In this document: positions 28,747-37,600 of the stretch, piece by piece
Layout of the letters: each line of letters opens with the position of its first letter
Numbering within the stretch: the first letter of the stretch is position 1
DNA from: Noviherbaspirillum malthae
GTDB taxonomy: Bacteria > Pseudomonadota > Gammaproteobacteria > Burkholderiales > Burkholderiaceae_D
Length of the DNA: 50,922 bases
Reading direction: 5' to 3'
Assembly (NCBI RefSeq): GCF_015352985.1
Contig: NZ_JACYXF010000044.1
Span: forward strand, 1-50,922
Notes under the pieces: generated by a model
The model's input: only the letters and a program-made list of their open reading frames with translations
What the model was told of the DNA's origin: nothing
Databases searched by the model: none
Translations under genes and position numbers: made by a program

Positions 28747-29049
28747 TTACGTGGAGAGCGCCTGTGCAAAGACAGGGGTGAACTGGTAAGCGAGCTGACC
28801 GTCCCGCACGCCGAATGCCTGCAGGATGCGAAAGCCCAGCCATTCGGTTTCGCCGGACAGCAGGATCTCCGCTTCAAAGATCTCGCGCATGAGCACCATG
28901 GTGGCATTCCAGTCGTCGGCATCGACCGGCATCAGGGTCAGGGATGAACGCTGCTGAGGCGACGCCACGATGGTGTGCGCAGCCAGCGTGTCGAGCAGCT
29001 CGAGCGCCGCTTCGCTAAGCACGTCCTGAACCAGTTTGTTGATGTTCAT
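28747..29049 (-). CDS. Small soluble protein of unknown function
   Basis: This 100-residue protein has a helical N-terminus (LVQDVLSEAALELLDTLAAH) and a mixed C-terminus that includes FEAEILLSGETEWLGFRIL. No motif, signal or membrane segment is visible. The frame stays open to 29271, but ATG 29049 begins the part with normal coding character. No strong ribosome binding site is seen. It lies 91 bp behind the DUF2272 gene on the same strand and may be co-transcribed. Confidence 0.5.
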   Translation of the reverse strand: MNINKLVQDVLSEAALELLDTLAAHTIVASPQQRSSLTLMPVDADDWNATMVLMREIFEAEILLSGETEWLGFRILQAFGVRDGQLAYQFTPVFAQALST

Positions 29050-29140
29050 GGTCACAGTATGGAGGTCTGGTTGATGAAGGCCATGAGGCGGCACAATACC
29101 GCCGCTCGGCATTGCGCACATCGCGTTACGGACAGTCGGT

Positions 29141-30169
29141 TCATTTGAGCTGCAGCAGCACGCTCCAGTACTGCAGGTTGACATTCTGCCGCCGGCAATG
29201 CTTTTGCAGCAGGCAAGCCGCGTCATCCTCGGGTGCGAACAGCAGGGGACTGTGGTTGCCGGACAGGACATTTGCCTCGTTCAAACGCAGCCTGCGGCGC
29301 ACCACGGACTGCAGCACATTGCCGCCGATGGTGTCGATCTTGCGCGCGGCCCGGTCCACGTCGACCACCAGTTCGCAGTGCGAGGCAGTGATGAAGTGTT
29401 CCGCGCGAATCGCCTCCCGCCATTCGGAGAAACGCTTGAGCGGTTTGCCGCCGCGGGAATAGCACAGCAGGTCGCCGACGCGCGGGACGGTCTGCTCGGG
29501 GTCGCAGGCGCGGTAGGCATAGGCCCGGTCGTCGTCGAAGGCCGCCTTGATGTAATCGGAATGCGTCGCCGAATACCGGAATTGCGCATCGCTCAATCCG
29601 GCCTTGTGCATGAGGTAGGAAATGAATGTCGCCGACCACGGCGAATCGTTCAGCGCGGCGCGCACCAGCGCCTCCCGCAGCGCGGTCTGCGCATCGTACG
29701 ATTCCATACCTTCCGCAACTTCAGCAGTTTCCGGTATCAGGCTGCGCAGCCGCAATTCCTTTGGGCGTGCGCCGGTCTGCGCATCGTCCAGCAGGCCGGG
29801 CACGAATATCAGCTTGCGGTTCCCGGGCTCGCCCTGGACATGCTCGCCGAGAGCCAGCCAGTATTCCCAGACCCGGCGCCAGGCGAACCGGCCGGGACGA
29901 TCTCGCGTGCTTGCGCCGGTATCGGGATCGTGGAGCAGTTCGGTTTCGGACTCCATGGAACCGAAGCGCAGCAGCGTGCCGTCGTCATCGATGCGGTGCC
30001 CGTTGAACTCGCGGTATTCGCCGTCGGCGATGCCGGCCAGCCCAAGCGCCAGCGCGGAAGGCCTGCCGGGATGTGCGCATGTCTGCGCATGCGCGTGCAC
30101 GGGAAGACAATGGAGCAGGAATGCGACGGCGGAGGCAAGAGCGAAACGCGGAAGAGACAGATTGCGCAT
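29141..30169 (-). CDS. Secreted DUF2272 protein
   Basis: This protein (342 residues from ATG 30169; 356 from 30211) has a signal peptide (LALASAVAFLLHCLPVHAHA-like, cleavage near HAQT) and a DUF2272 body. The family block is DSPWSATFISYLMHKAGL, followed by VPRVGDLLCYSRGG and HCELVVDVD. DUF2272 has the look of a papain-like NlpC/P60 or CHAP relative, so a role on peptidoglycan or at the cell surface is possible. Here the expected nucleophile position in PWSATFIS is Ser/Ala rather than Cys, so the enzyme may be inactive. No functional neighbour is obvious. Confidence 0.75.
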   Translation of the reverse strand: MRNLSLPRFALASAVAFLLHCLPVHAHAQTCAHPGRPSALALGLAGIADGEYREFNGHRIDDDGTLLRFGSMESETELLHDPDTGASTRDRPGRFAWRRVWEYWLALGEHVQGEPGNRKLIFVPGLLDDAQTGARPKELRLRSLIPETAEVAEGMESYDAQTALREALVRAALNDSPWSATFISYLMHKAGLSDAQFRYSATHSDYIKAAFDDDRAYAYRACDPEQTVPRVGDLLCYSRGGKPLKRFSEWREAIRAEHFITASHCELVVDVDRAARKIDTIGGNVLQSVVRRRLRLNEANVLSGNHSPLLFAPEDDAACLLQKHCRRQNVNLQYWSVLLQLK

Positions 30170-30253
30170 AGGCTGCATCGGCAAGACCATGATGGCCGAT
30201 GAGCATAGCATGCCTGCCCGATGCCGTCGCGGCCCGGACAGGCGTGCCCGGCG

Positions 30254-31567
30254 TCAGCCGCGCGCCTTGCGGTCGCCTGCCGCGGAAAGGATCGCGTACA
30301 GGATGATGGCGCCGAAGGTGGCGGTGCCGATGCCGCCCAGCGAGAACTGGCCGAGCTTCAGGGTGAAGTCGCCGGCGCCGAGCACCAGCGTGACTGCCGC
30401 AACGATCAGGTTGCGGTTGTCGGAAAAGTCCACCTTGTTTTCCACCCAGATGCGTGCACCGGCTACCGCAATCAGGCCGAAGACAACGATGGACACGCCG
30501 CCGAGCACCGGGCCGGGGATGGTCTGGATGACCGCGCCGAATTTCGGCGAGAAGCCGAGCACGAGAGCGACGACGGCGGCGATCACGAAGACCAGCGTCG
30601 AATAGATGCGGGTAACGGCCATGACGCCGATGTTCTCGGCATAGGTTGTCACGCCGGTGCCGCCGGCGGAGCCGGAAATCATGGTGGCGACGCCGTCGCC
30701 GATGAAAGCGCGGCCCATGTAGCGGTCGAGGTTCTTGCCGGTCATGGCGCTGACGGCCTTGATGTGGCCGAGGTTTTCCGCGACCAGGATGATGGCGATC
30801 GGCGCCAGCAAACTCATCGCGTCAGCCTTGAATACCGGGGCCACGAATTTCGGCATGCCGAACCACGGCGCATTGGCGACGATGCCGAAATCGATCGGCT
30901 TGCCGAGGCCGGCGCCGTTGGTCAGCACCGCATAGATGACATAGGCCAGCAGCAGGCCGATGAGGATCAGCAGCCGCTGCATCATGCCGCGCGTGAAAAC
31001 CGCCACGCCGCCGACGCAGAGGATGGTGATCAATGCCATCCATGCGTCGAAATTGTTGGCCACCACGCCCTTGACCGCGATGGGCGCGAGGTTGAGCCCG
31101 ATGACCGCCACCACGGCGCCGGTCACGACCGGCGGCATCAGCCTTTCGATCCAGTTCGTGCCGACTGCCGTCACCAGCAGGCCGATCAGCGTGTAAAGCG
31201 CGCCGCAGGCAATGATGCCGCCGAGCGCAACGCCCATGTTGGGATTGGGGCCGCTGCCGCCGTAGCCGGTCACCGCGATGACGAGGCCGATGAATGCAAA
31301 GCTCGACCCGAGGTAACTCGGCACGCGCCCGCCGACGAACACGAAGAACAGCAGCGTGCCGATGCCCGACATGAAGATGGCGAGATTCGGATCGAAGCCC
31401 ATCAGCAGCGGAGCCAGCACCGTGGCGCCGAACATGGCGACCACATGCTGCAGTCCCATGGCGAACATCTGCGGCCAAGGCAGGCGCTCGTCGATATTGA
31501 TTACCGGGCCAAGGCCGTCTGAGGTGCCTTGCCTGAGCCGCCATTTAGGGAAAAAGGATTCTGCCAT
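30254..31567 (-). CDS. uraA: Uracil-xanthine permease (NCS2, UraA-like)
   Basis: This inner-membrane proton symporter of 437 residues has about 14 hydrophobic segments. Family marks are FAMGLQHVVAMFGATVLAPL near the N-terminus (quoted as QHVVAMFGATVLAP), the substrate-site motif AENLGHIKAVSAMTG and the conserved GTGVTTYAENIGVMAVTR in the second half. UraA imports uracil; close relatives take xanthine or urate, so the substrate is not fixed. Upp is encoded 14 kb away and would trap imported uracil as UMP. The ATG at 31567 has CCGGAGT 7 nt upstream. A 450-residue frame to 31606 is less likely. Confidence 0.9.
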   Translation of the reverse strand: MAESFFPKWRLRQGTSDGLGPVINIDERLPWPQMFAMGLQHVVAMFGATVLAPLLMGFDPNLAIFMSGIGTLLFFVFVGGRVPSYLGSSFAFIGLVIAVTGYGGSGPNPNMGVALGGIIACGALYTLIGLLVTAVGTNWIERLMPPVVTGAVVAVIGLNLAPIAVKGVVANNFDAWMALITILCVGGVAVFTRGMMQRLLILIGLLLAYVIYAVLTNGAGLGKPIDFGIVANAPWFGMPKFVAPVFKADAMSLLAPIAIILVAENLGHIKAVSAMTGKNLDRYMGRAFIGDGVATMISGSAGGTGVTTYAENIGVMAVTRIYSTLVFVIAAVVALVLGFSPKFGAVIQTIPGPVLGGVSIVVFGLIAVAGARIWVENKVDFSDNRNLIVAAVTLVLGAGDFTLKLGQFSLGGIGTATFGAIILYAILSAAGDRKARG

Positions 31568-31814
31568 CGGATACTCCGGTTGAGCCGTCGCGGCAGCTCC
31601 GGGCATGGCTTGCCTGGAAAGTGGCCGCGCAGGTGAAAATTAAGGAAATATTTCAAGGATGCAAGTTTATTCATCGGCTGCGTAAATCACAACCATTGAT
31701 GTGCTTGCACCGCAACCTGCGCGGACAAAAAACAAAAGATGCATGCCGAGGCAGTGCAGGTCCCGGCTTGATGCCGGCTTAAGCAACCCCGAGCCGGCAA
31801 CCATCCCAGGCGGG

Positions 31815-32147
31815 CTAAGCTCCGGCGTCGATCTGCTCCAGCGCCTGCCGGATCTCGTTCGCGTCCGCCGGGCGGACCACGCGCGCCACTTCGGCGCCGT
31901 TCTTCATAAAGACCAGGGTCGGCCAGAGCTTGACGCGGAACGAGCGGCCCAGCGGACGTCCCGGGCCGTCCTCGACCTTGATGTGATTAACGGCGGAGTG
32001 GCCTGCAAATGCCGTTTCAAGCAAGGGCTGGGCGGCGCGGCAGAATCCGCACCAGTCGGTGCCGAACTCGATGACGGTCGGCTCCTGCAGGGCATCAATC
32101 TCCTTGCGCGGCGGTTCTACCGCCGCGAATGTACGGGTCATCGCCAT
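31815..32147 (-). CDS. Thioredoxin-family protein, CGFC active site
   Basis: This 110-residue protein is a thioredoxin fold with the redox motif DWCGFCRAAQP (residues about 32-42) and the cis-proline strand RVKLWPTLVFMKNG. There is no signal peptide, so it acts in the cytosol. The CGFC pair differs from the CGPC of housekeeping thioredoxin and resembles specialised cytosolic reductants. AAGGAAA lies 8 nt before ATG 32147. It is monocistronic and divergent from the polar 122-residue gene at 32301. Confidence 0.88.
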   Translation of the reverse strand: MAMTRTFAAVEPPRKEIDALQEPTVIEFGTDWCGFCRAAQPLLETAFAGHSAVNHIKVEDGPGRPLGRSFRVKLWPTLVFMKNGAEVARVVRPADANEIRQALEQIDAGA

Positions 32148-32300
32148 GTGTGTTTCCTTCTTGATATCGAAATGCCGATTATCCCCGATCCGCACGGAGC
32201 ACAGGTCGCCTCGCCTGCAACTAATGCGGGATCAGGGGCTCAGATGTTGAAAGCTTGTCATCCATGTTCATCAGACATCAAGTGGAAAAGGAGATTCATC

Positions 32301-32669
32301 ATGGCAAACAGCCAATCCTCACAAGGCCCGGCAAAGAACCCTGCAGGCAGATTTGCGGGACAGCCGCAGGACATGCAGTCGGAACCGGAAGATCAATCCA
32401 TGCAATCCTCCCCTTCTCTTTCCCGGTCTTCGGATGACGACGCGGACGACGGCCGTTTTTCCGTCGCCGAAGAGCAGAATTTCGATCAGCAGTCCGATCA
32501 GGCAAGACATGTGGGGCAGATGCAGGGAGACGAAGGCATCGGGCTTTCCGGAGTGAAGCCAACCGACGCGCTTGCCCAATCGACCGGGAAGAATGCAGAA
32601 GGCGGAGCGCCGGAGCGGCTGGAGAAATCCATGGACCGCGCGGTGCCGAAATCGGATGATGCCGGCTGA
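32301..32669 (+). CDS. Small polar, probably disordered protein
   Basis: This 122-residue protein is rich in Ser, Gln, Asp, Glu and Gly with almost no large hydrophobics (SSPSLSRSSDDDADDGRF). It has no signal or fold that I recognise and is probably intrinsically disordered, like some stress-induced hydrophilins. AAGGAG lies 8 nt before the ATG, and a terminator-like hairpin (32684-32721) follows the stop by 15 bp. It is probably a monocistronic, well-translated gene. The stress role is inference from composition and from the DUF2382 gene nearby. Confidence 0.65.
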   Translation: MANSQSSQGPAKNPAGRFAGQPQDMQSEPEDQSMQSSPSLSRSSDDDADDGRFSVAEEQNFDQQSDQARHVGQMQGDEGIGLSGVKPTDALAQSTGKNAEGGAPERLEKSMDRAVPKSDDAG

Positions 32670-32683
32670 GGGCTGAAACGATT

Positions 32684-32721
32684 ACGCCATCCCGGCGCCT
32701 GCTTCGGCGCGGGGATGGCGT
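32684..32721. terminator. Hairpin between convergent genes
   Basis: ACGCCATCCC (32684-32693) pairs with GGGATGGCGT (32712-32721), and an inner GCGCC/GGCGC pair extends the stem. It sits 15 bp after the polar-protein stop and 73 bp before the convergent chemoreceptor stop. No T-run is seen, so it is best read as a shared transcript-end structure. Confidence 0.55.
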
Positions 32722-32793
32722 GCAGATTGAACTGGCTGAATCGTCAACGTTTGCCGGCCTGCTGTCCTGCGGACGGCAGGCCGAGAGTATTCA

Positions 32794-34542
32794 TCAGAAC
32801 TCTTCCCAGTCGTCGGCTGCGGTATGCTGCGGGCGTTTCGCAGTATTGCCGGCGATCAGGCTGCGTGATTGCGCAGCCGGCTTGCTTGCCAGACGCGGCT
32901 CCTGCCGTGCCGCAGACTTGGGCGCAGGTGCCGGCTTCGCCGCTCTGGGCTGCGCGGCCGACGTGGCTGACGCAGCCGAGGCTGCATGCGCAGCGCTGCT
33001 ATCGATCCGGAACGTGCCGACCACCTGCTGCAGGCCGCGCGCCTGATCCTGCATCGCGTCGGCTGCCGCGGCTGCCTCTTCGACGAGCGAAGCATTCTGC
33101 TGGGTGACTTCGTCCATCTGCGTGATTGCCAAGTTGATCTGCTCGATGCCGGCCGACTGCTCGTCGCTCGCAGCCGTGATCTCTGCCATGATGTCGGTGA
33201 CGCGCTGCACGCTGCCCACGATTTCCGACATCGTGGCACCTGCCTGATCGACCAGTTTCGTACCCGCCGCGACCTTTTCCACCGAGTCGTCGATCAGGGA
33301 CTTGATCTCCTTGGCCGCCGCGGCGGAGCGCTGTGCCAGATTGCGCACCTCGGTCGCCACCACCGCGAAGCCCCTGCCCTGTTCGCCGGCGCGTGCCGCT
33401 TCGACGGCAGCGTTCAATGCCAGGATGTTGGTCTGGAAGGCGATGCCGTCGATGACGCTGATGATGTCGGAAATCTTCTTCGACGATTCATTGATCGAAC
33501 CCATTGTTTCGACCACCTGCGACACCACCATGCCGCCGCGGTTGGCCACTTCGGAAGCCGACTGCGCCAGCTGGTCGGCCTGGCGTGCATTGTCGGCATT
33601 CTGCTTGACGGTCGAGGTCAGTTCTTCCATCGACGAAGCAGTCTCTTCCAGCGTGCTGGCCTGCTCCTCCGTGCGCGACGACAGATCGAGATTGCCGGCG
33701 GCGATCTGGGTCGATGCGCCCGCGATGGTATCGGTCCCCGTACGTACCTGCGCCACGATACGCACCAGGCTGTCGTTCATGTCCTTGAGCGCCTGCAGCA
33801 GACGGCCGGTTTCATCCTTGGTCTTGACTTCGATGCGGCTGGTCAGGTCGCCGCTGGCAACGGTGCGCGCAATATCAACCGCGTGGTTGAGCGGACGGGT
33901 GATCGAGCGGCTCAGCATCACCGCAAACGCGATCCCTACCAGCAGCGCGCCAATGCCGATCCCGATGAAAAGCAGCTGGCTGAAACGGACCGTCTCGATC
34001 ACCTCGGCGCCGCTCTGCTCGACCACTTTCTTCTGCAATGCATTGAGCGTATCAACGCTTCCCTGCAGCGTATCGAGCGCCGGCAGCGTTTCGCTAAGCA
34101 TCAGGTTGCGCGCTTCCGAATAATCCGTTTCGTCCACCAGGGCGGCAACGCGGCCCATGCTGGCGACGAATACCTTGCGCTGTTCCTTGATCTTGGCCAG
34201 CAATGCCTTTCCTTCCGGGAGCTTGACCAGACGGTCGAGGCGTTCAATTGCCTCGGTGATGGTTTTCTTGTTGTCTTCGATTCTCTGCTTGACTCGCTCG
34301 CGCTGATTTTTGTCGTTGACAATCAGCAGCTCCATCGTGCGGCGCGCATTCGCGCGCGTGGTCGCGGTGATCACGCTCGCTGCTTCGGCCTTGACCCAAT
34401 CCGATTCGACAAGCTGCGCGCTGGTGGCACCTATGCTGCCGAAGCGGGTCAGGCCTACGACCACGAGGAATGCCATCAGGACGAGCACGAGGCCGAATGC
34501 CATGGCCAGACGGGTGCCCACGTTCAAGTTGGACAGTTTCAT
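32794..34542 (-). CDS. Methyl-accepting chemotaxis protein (Tsr-type)
   Basis: This inner-membrane chemoreceptor of 582 residues has a first helix (10-32), a four-helix-bundle periplasmic domain (33-190), a second helix (191-212), HAMP (213-265) and a long signalling coiled coil. The invariant hairpin tip is AFQTNILALNAAVEAARAGE. A long Ala/Pro/Lys-rich linker leads to the last residues DDWEEF, which fit the xWxxF pentapeptide that tethers CheR/CheB in Tsr and Tar. The ATG at 34542 has AGGAGA 8 nt upstream; the open frame to 34728 is not supported. The ligand is unknown, and no che genes are adjacent. Confidence 0.94.
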   Translation of the reverse strand: MKLSNLNVGTRLAMAFGLVLVLMAFLVVVGLTRFGSIGATSAQLVESDWVKAEAASVITATTRANARRTMELLIVNDKNQRERVKQRIEDNKKTITEAIERLDRLVKLPEGKALLAKIKEQRKVFVASMGRVAALVDETDYSEARNLMLSETLPALDTLQGSVDTLNALQKKVVEQSGAEVIETVRFSQLLFIGIGIGALLVGIAFAVMLSRSITRPLNHAVDIARTVASGDLTSRIEVKTKDETGRLLQALKDMNDSLVRIVAQVRTGTDTIAGASTQIAAGNLDLSSRTEEQASTLEETASSMEELTSTVKQNADNARQADQLAQSASEVANRGGMVVSQVVETMGSINESSKKISDIISVIDGIAFQTNILALNAAVEAARAGEQGRGFAVVATEVRNLAQRSAAAAKEIKSLIDDSVEKVAAGTKLVDQAGATMSEIVGSVQRVTDIMAEITAASDEQSAGIEQINLAITQMDEVTQQNASLVEEAAAAADAMQDQARGLQQVVGTFRIDSSAAHAASAASATSAAQPRAAKPAPAPKSAARQEPRLASKPAAQSRSLIAGNTAKRPQHTAADDWEEF

Positions 34543-34915
34543 GAGAATTTCTCCTGGAGACCGATTGATATGCGGCCGCATGCGAACAAACGCGCAGATG
34601 CGGCCATTCACGATCAGAGCGCGTTGTCGCAGGCAGAGGTGATTGCCGGGTAATCTGCGCCTGGAATGGGTTACAGAATGGGATTCCTCGAGATGAAGAT
34701 CGGAACCGACGACAACGACTCTCTTCATTGAGGAGAATTATTCCACTATTTCCTCACGGAAACAATATATTCCCTCCCTCAGTATCGGGATTGGTCGAAA
34801 TTGCAGCCATGTCTGTGTGTTCACTGCGACAACCGGCGTGAACTGGCGGATATGTCTTTTGCAGCATGTCGGCTCCCCGGCGAGTCGGGCACCGGCCGCG
34901 CCGATTACCCGGATG
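34543..34915. other. Spacer between chemoreceptor and Nudix genes
   Basis: These 373 bp hold the upstream region of the leftward chemoreceptor gene and the 3' side of the Nudix gene. I looked for a sigma28-type promoter (TAAA-N15-GCCGATAA) and saw no good match. No supported gene is present. Confidence 0.35.
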
Positions 34916-35338
34916 CTACCAGTCGAGCCCGAGCAGCACTCCTGCCATGCGCGGCCAGCAGAGCGTCCTGAGTTCATCGCGCATCGCCCAGCAGAAGCCG
35001 TCCATTTCCGGCGTAGGTTCGCCGGTGACATGATGCATGAAGTGGCTGGTGCAGATCAGATGACCGAGATCGTCGAGATCGTCCGGCGCGTCAACCCGGA
35101 ACAGGTGCAGCCGCTTGTCCCTGCGGTAGGAGAACAGGCCGAGGTCGATGAAGCGGTCTTCGGAGAATTCGAGTCCGGTCTCCTCCCGCAACTCGCGCAC
35201 CGCGGCCTCCAGCGCCGTCTCGCCCGGATCCAGCAGTCCTTTCGGTATATCCCAGTGCTGAGTGCCGGTGACGTGGCACAGCAGGATGGTGCCTCGCTTC
35301 TTGATGACCAACGTGCCGCACGATGTCGCTATTGCCAT
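34916..35338 (-). CDS. Nudix hydrolase
   Basis: This 140-residue protein contains a textbook Nudix box, GLLDPGETALEAAVRELREE followed by TGL, which binds the divalent metal and cleaves a nucleoside-diphosphate-linked substrate. It is a small stand-alone member of the MutT-like/diadenosine-polyphosphatase type; WDIPKGLLDPGE is typical of Ap4A-type enzymes, but the substrate is not certain. ATG 35338 is chosen because AGGGGA precedes it and the first residues MAIATSCGTLVIKKRG begin the fold; the frame runs open to 35518. A terminator-like hairpin pair of the previous gene lies 80 bp upstream. Confidence 0.9.
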   Translation of the reverse strand: MAIATSCGTLVIKKRGTILLCHVTGTQHWDIPKGLLDPGETALEAAVRELREETGLEFSEDRFIDLGLFSYRRDKRLHLFRVDAPDDLDDLGHLICTSHFMHHVTGEPTPEMDGFCWAMRDELRTLCWPRMAGVLLGLDW

Positions 35339-35414
35339 TCGATCCCCTTGCCGTCCCTGCCCTCGCAGTGCATTCGCCGCGCTCGCACCGCGGGCCGCCG
35401 TGTGTCTGGCCTCA

Positions 35415-35449
35415 ATAAAAAAGGCTGTATGCCCGACAGCATACAGCCT
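35415..35449 (-). terminator. Rho-independent terminator of the DUF2382 gene
   Basis: On the minus strand AGGCTGTATGC (35439-35449) and GCATACAGCCT (35422-35432) form a perfect 11-bp stem with a 6-nt loop, followed by TTTTTTATT (35414-35422). It lies about 95 bp after the stop of the DUF2382 gene and before the Nudix start. Confidence 0.8.
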
Positions 35450-35489
35450 CTCGTCCTGCGACATCCTGTCGCTCCGGCAATCCGGTTCC

Positions 35490-35514
35490 GCAGCACCGCA
35501 AGATGCGGTGCTGC
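35490..35514. repeat. Perfect 11-bp inverted repeat with a 3-nt loop
   Basis: GCAGCACCGCA (35490-35500) and TGCGGTGCTGC (35504-35514) surround AGA. It lies between the DUF2382 stop (35543) and the terminator at 35415-35449. It may be a first RNA 3'-end structure ahead of the T-tailed terminator. Confidence 0.6.
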
Positions 35515-35542
35515 TCATCTCGATGCGGAGCTACCCGTGCAG

Positions 35543-37246
35543 TCAGTGCCGGTGCGAACCTTTCACGCGTTCCGCGCCATAGCGCACTGCGTCCTTCACC
35601 TTGTCCCAGGTGCTGCCAGGGTGGTTGCTTTCCCAGTCGCTGCGCAGCTGGGGTTCTGCGTCTTCCCAGCGATAGTTCTTGTAGCGCTCGGTGCCGGCCA
35701 TCGTGGAGCCATAGCGATACGCGTCATCATAGTCTTCATACCGGTCGCCCGAAGTGCCGTAGGCGCTCTGCCAATGGCGGCGGAAGTCGCTGTCGTCATC
35801 GGTCAGCGCAGTGCCTGTGCCGGTGCGCGATGCGCCGAGCTGTTCGACCTCGACATCGGTGCGCCGCACCGTGTCATTGATCTGCTCGGTGCGCTGCGAC
35901 ACTTCCTTGCCGACCACGACTTCCTCGACCACGCGCGCAGTCTTGGAAACCACGGCTTCTTCGGCGGTCTCGCGCAATTCGACTGAACCTTCCTTGAACG
36001 CCGCCAGATCGGCGGCGGTCGCCGGCTTGTCGACCGGATGGCGCTCCACCTTCACGTGCTCCTCGCGCAGCTGCACGGATTCATTCACCGGAGTCTCGCG
36101 CACGCGCTGGAATACGCGCACGCCGCCACGCTGCACTTCGCGCTTGCCGACCTTGAGTTCTTCCTCGATGACCGGAATGCGCGATTCTCCGGTGGTTGCA
36201 GTCGTTTTTGCAGCTCCCGTCGATGGCGTCGTGCCCAGTGCGGCGGAAGACGCGTAGGCGCTGCGCTCGCTCGTGATCTGATCACGGGTATAACGCGGCG
36301 CACTCTCGTCGTATCCGGTCCAGCCCTGCTTCTTCCAGTGACTGGTGCGTTCATCGACATCCACCGCACTGAAGCGATTCATGATGTCGGCGGCGCGGTC
36401 GGTTTCTTCCTGGCTGTTGACATCGACGGTCAGCACATAGCTGCCACGGCGCACCGATTCGGCATAGACGTCGTGATGCTCCTTGTAGTCGTCGTTGCCG
36501 CCGAACAGCGAGCGGAAGAATCCGCCGATGCCGCCCGAGCTGTGGGAAGTGTCGGTTGTCGTATCCGCGGTGTCGATGTCGTTCTCGGGATTGAGCTGCA
36601 CGCGGGAACGCGGGAAACCTGCGGCCTCCAGCGCCTGAATGGCGCTTTGCGCATCGGCATAGTTGTCGTAAACACCGACCACCGTATCGCCGCTGCTCTT
36701 CCAGTTGCTGCTCGGACGGTAGATGTGTTCGCCCTGGTTGCTGCGCCAGTGGTTCTCGATGTAAGTAGCGTCGTCGTCGGAGCGCGGATTCACGCCCATC
36801 AGAATGCCGCCCTCCTGCAGGCCGCTTTCATAATGCTTGACACGCTCTTCGGGGATGCCCCAGCCGATCAGCGCGCCGAGGAGACCGCCGGTGGCGGCCC
36901 CCGCGCCGGCGCCGGCAGCTGCCGCTGCGAGCGGACCGGCGATCACGAGGCCGAGGCCCGGCAAGGCAAGGCTGGTGCCGGTGGCAGTGAGCGCCGCCAG
37001 CGTCGCGCCCAGCGTGCCGCCCACGGCGCCGCCGACCCCAGCGCCCTCGGCCGCCTTGTTGCCCAGTTCGGTAGTGGTGGTATCGCCCGAGAAGTGTTTC
37101 TTTCTTGCCTCGTCTGACATGACGACATTGATGTCGTCCTTGGTATAGCCGCGCGATGAAAGTCCTTGATAGGCACGCTCTGCGCTTTCGCGGTCCCGGA
37201 ACAGGCCGGTCAGCATGCCCGAATTATCTTTCGACGTGATTGCCAT
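35543..37246 (-). CDS. DUF2382 stress-response protein
   Basis: This 567-residue protein resembles the YsnF/AvaK family. The N-terminal part (residues 10-60, GLFRDRESAERAYQGLSSRG) looks like a general-stress-protein ferredoxin-like unit. A Gly/Ala-rich hydrophobic stretch (65-135) follows, then a second such unit (about 185-215, VVGVYDNYADAQSAIQAL). The DUF2382 domain (about 350-470) starts RIPVIEEELKVGKREV. The charged tail is Tyr/Trp/Asp-rich. The exact activity of the family is unknown; it is linked to general stress and membrane association. AAAAGGAGA lies before ATG 37246. It is monocistronic with its own terminator. Confidence 0.87.
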   Translation of the reverse strand: MAITSKDNSGMLTGLFRDRESAERAYQGLSSRGYTKDDINVVMSDEARKKHFSGDTTTTELGNKAAEGAGVGGAVGGTLGATLAALTATGTSLALPGLGLVIAGPLAAAAAGAGAGAATGGLLGALIGWGIPEERVKHYESGLQEGGILMGVNPRSDDDATYIENHWRSNQGEHIYRPSSNWKSSGDTVVGVYDNYADAQSAIQALEAAGFPRSRVQLNPENDIDTADTTTDTSHSSGGIGGFFRSLFGGNDDYKEHHDVYAESVRRGSYVLTVDVNSQEETDRAADIMNRFSAVDVDERTSHWKKQGWTGYDESAPRYTRDQITSERSAYASSAALGTTPSTGAAKTTATTGESRIPVIEEELKVGKREVQRGGVRVFQRVRETPVNESVQLREEHVKVERHPVDKPATAADLAAFKEGSVELRETAEEAVVSKTARVVEEVVVGKEVSQRTEQINDTVRRTDVEVEQLGASRTGTGTALTDDDSDFRRHWQSAYGTSGDRYEDYDDAYRYGSTMAGTERYKNYRWEDAEPQLRSDWESNHPGSTWDKVKDAVRYGAERVKGSHRH

Positions 37247-37600
37247 TGTGTATCTCCTTTTCAGGTTACGTACGTCGCGTTCAACTTGCAATGAGGGATC
37301 GGCTGTCGGCAGAGGCAGGCCCGGCGCAGAATGCCTTGCAAGGATTGCGCGGGTCGACTGCATCTCGCTGCATGCACATGAGCACGCAAAGCCTGCGGCA
37401 AGCTGAAGCACGTGAAGCACATTGATAAAACCGCAAGGTCATGTAAGAAGCGCAAAAGCCCTGATAGTTCCGTATGGTGCTTGACATTGCAGCCGCGTCG
37501 GCGGCGGCATGAATAATCAGCCAGACGCGGCCATTTCATCCTTGCCTGCATGTAAAGGCATGCGTAATATGCTGTATTTTTATACAGTCATTTTATTGCC
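37247..37600. other. Divergent promoter region with a LexA box
   Basis: This 354-bp stretch separates the leftward DUF2382 gene from the rightward radical SAM fragment. It holds the SOS box at 37572-37587. A TTGACA at 37480-37485 has no well-spaced -10 box. No supported gene is present. Confidence 0.5.
37572..37587 (+). promoter_or_regulatory. LexA (SOS) box before the radical SAM gene
   Basis: CTGTATTTTTATACAG is a perfect CTG-N10-CAG LexA site with an AT-rich centre, ending 13 bp before the ATG at 37601. LexA would repress the gene until DNA damage. From memory, PA0069 of Pseudomonas aeruginosa, the family this gene fragment matches, belongs to the LexA regulon. Confidence 0.8.

Noticed and set aside
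30221..31522. 433-residue frame on the plus strand
   Set aside because: It is the antisense shadow of the uraA gene. Its His/Asp/Ala-rich repetitive composition is what reverse-read membrane-protein codons give.
32986..34653. 555-residue frame on the plus strand
   Set aside because: It is antisense to the chemoreceptor gene; its length comes from GC-rich third positions.
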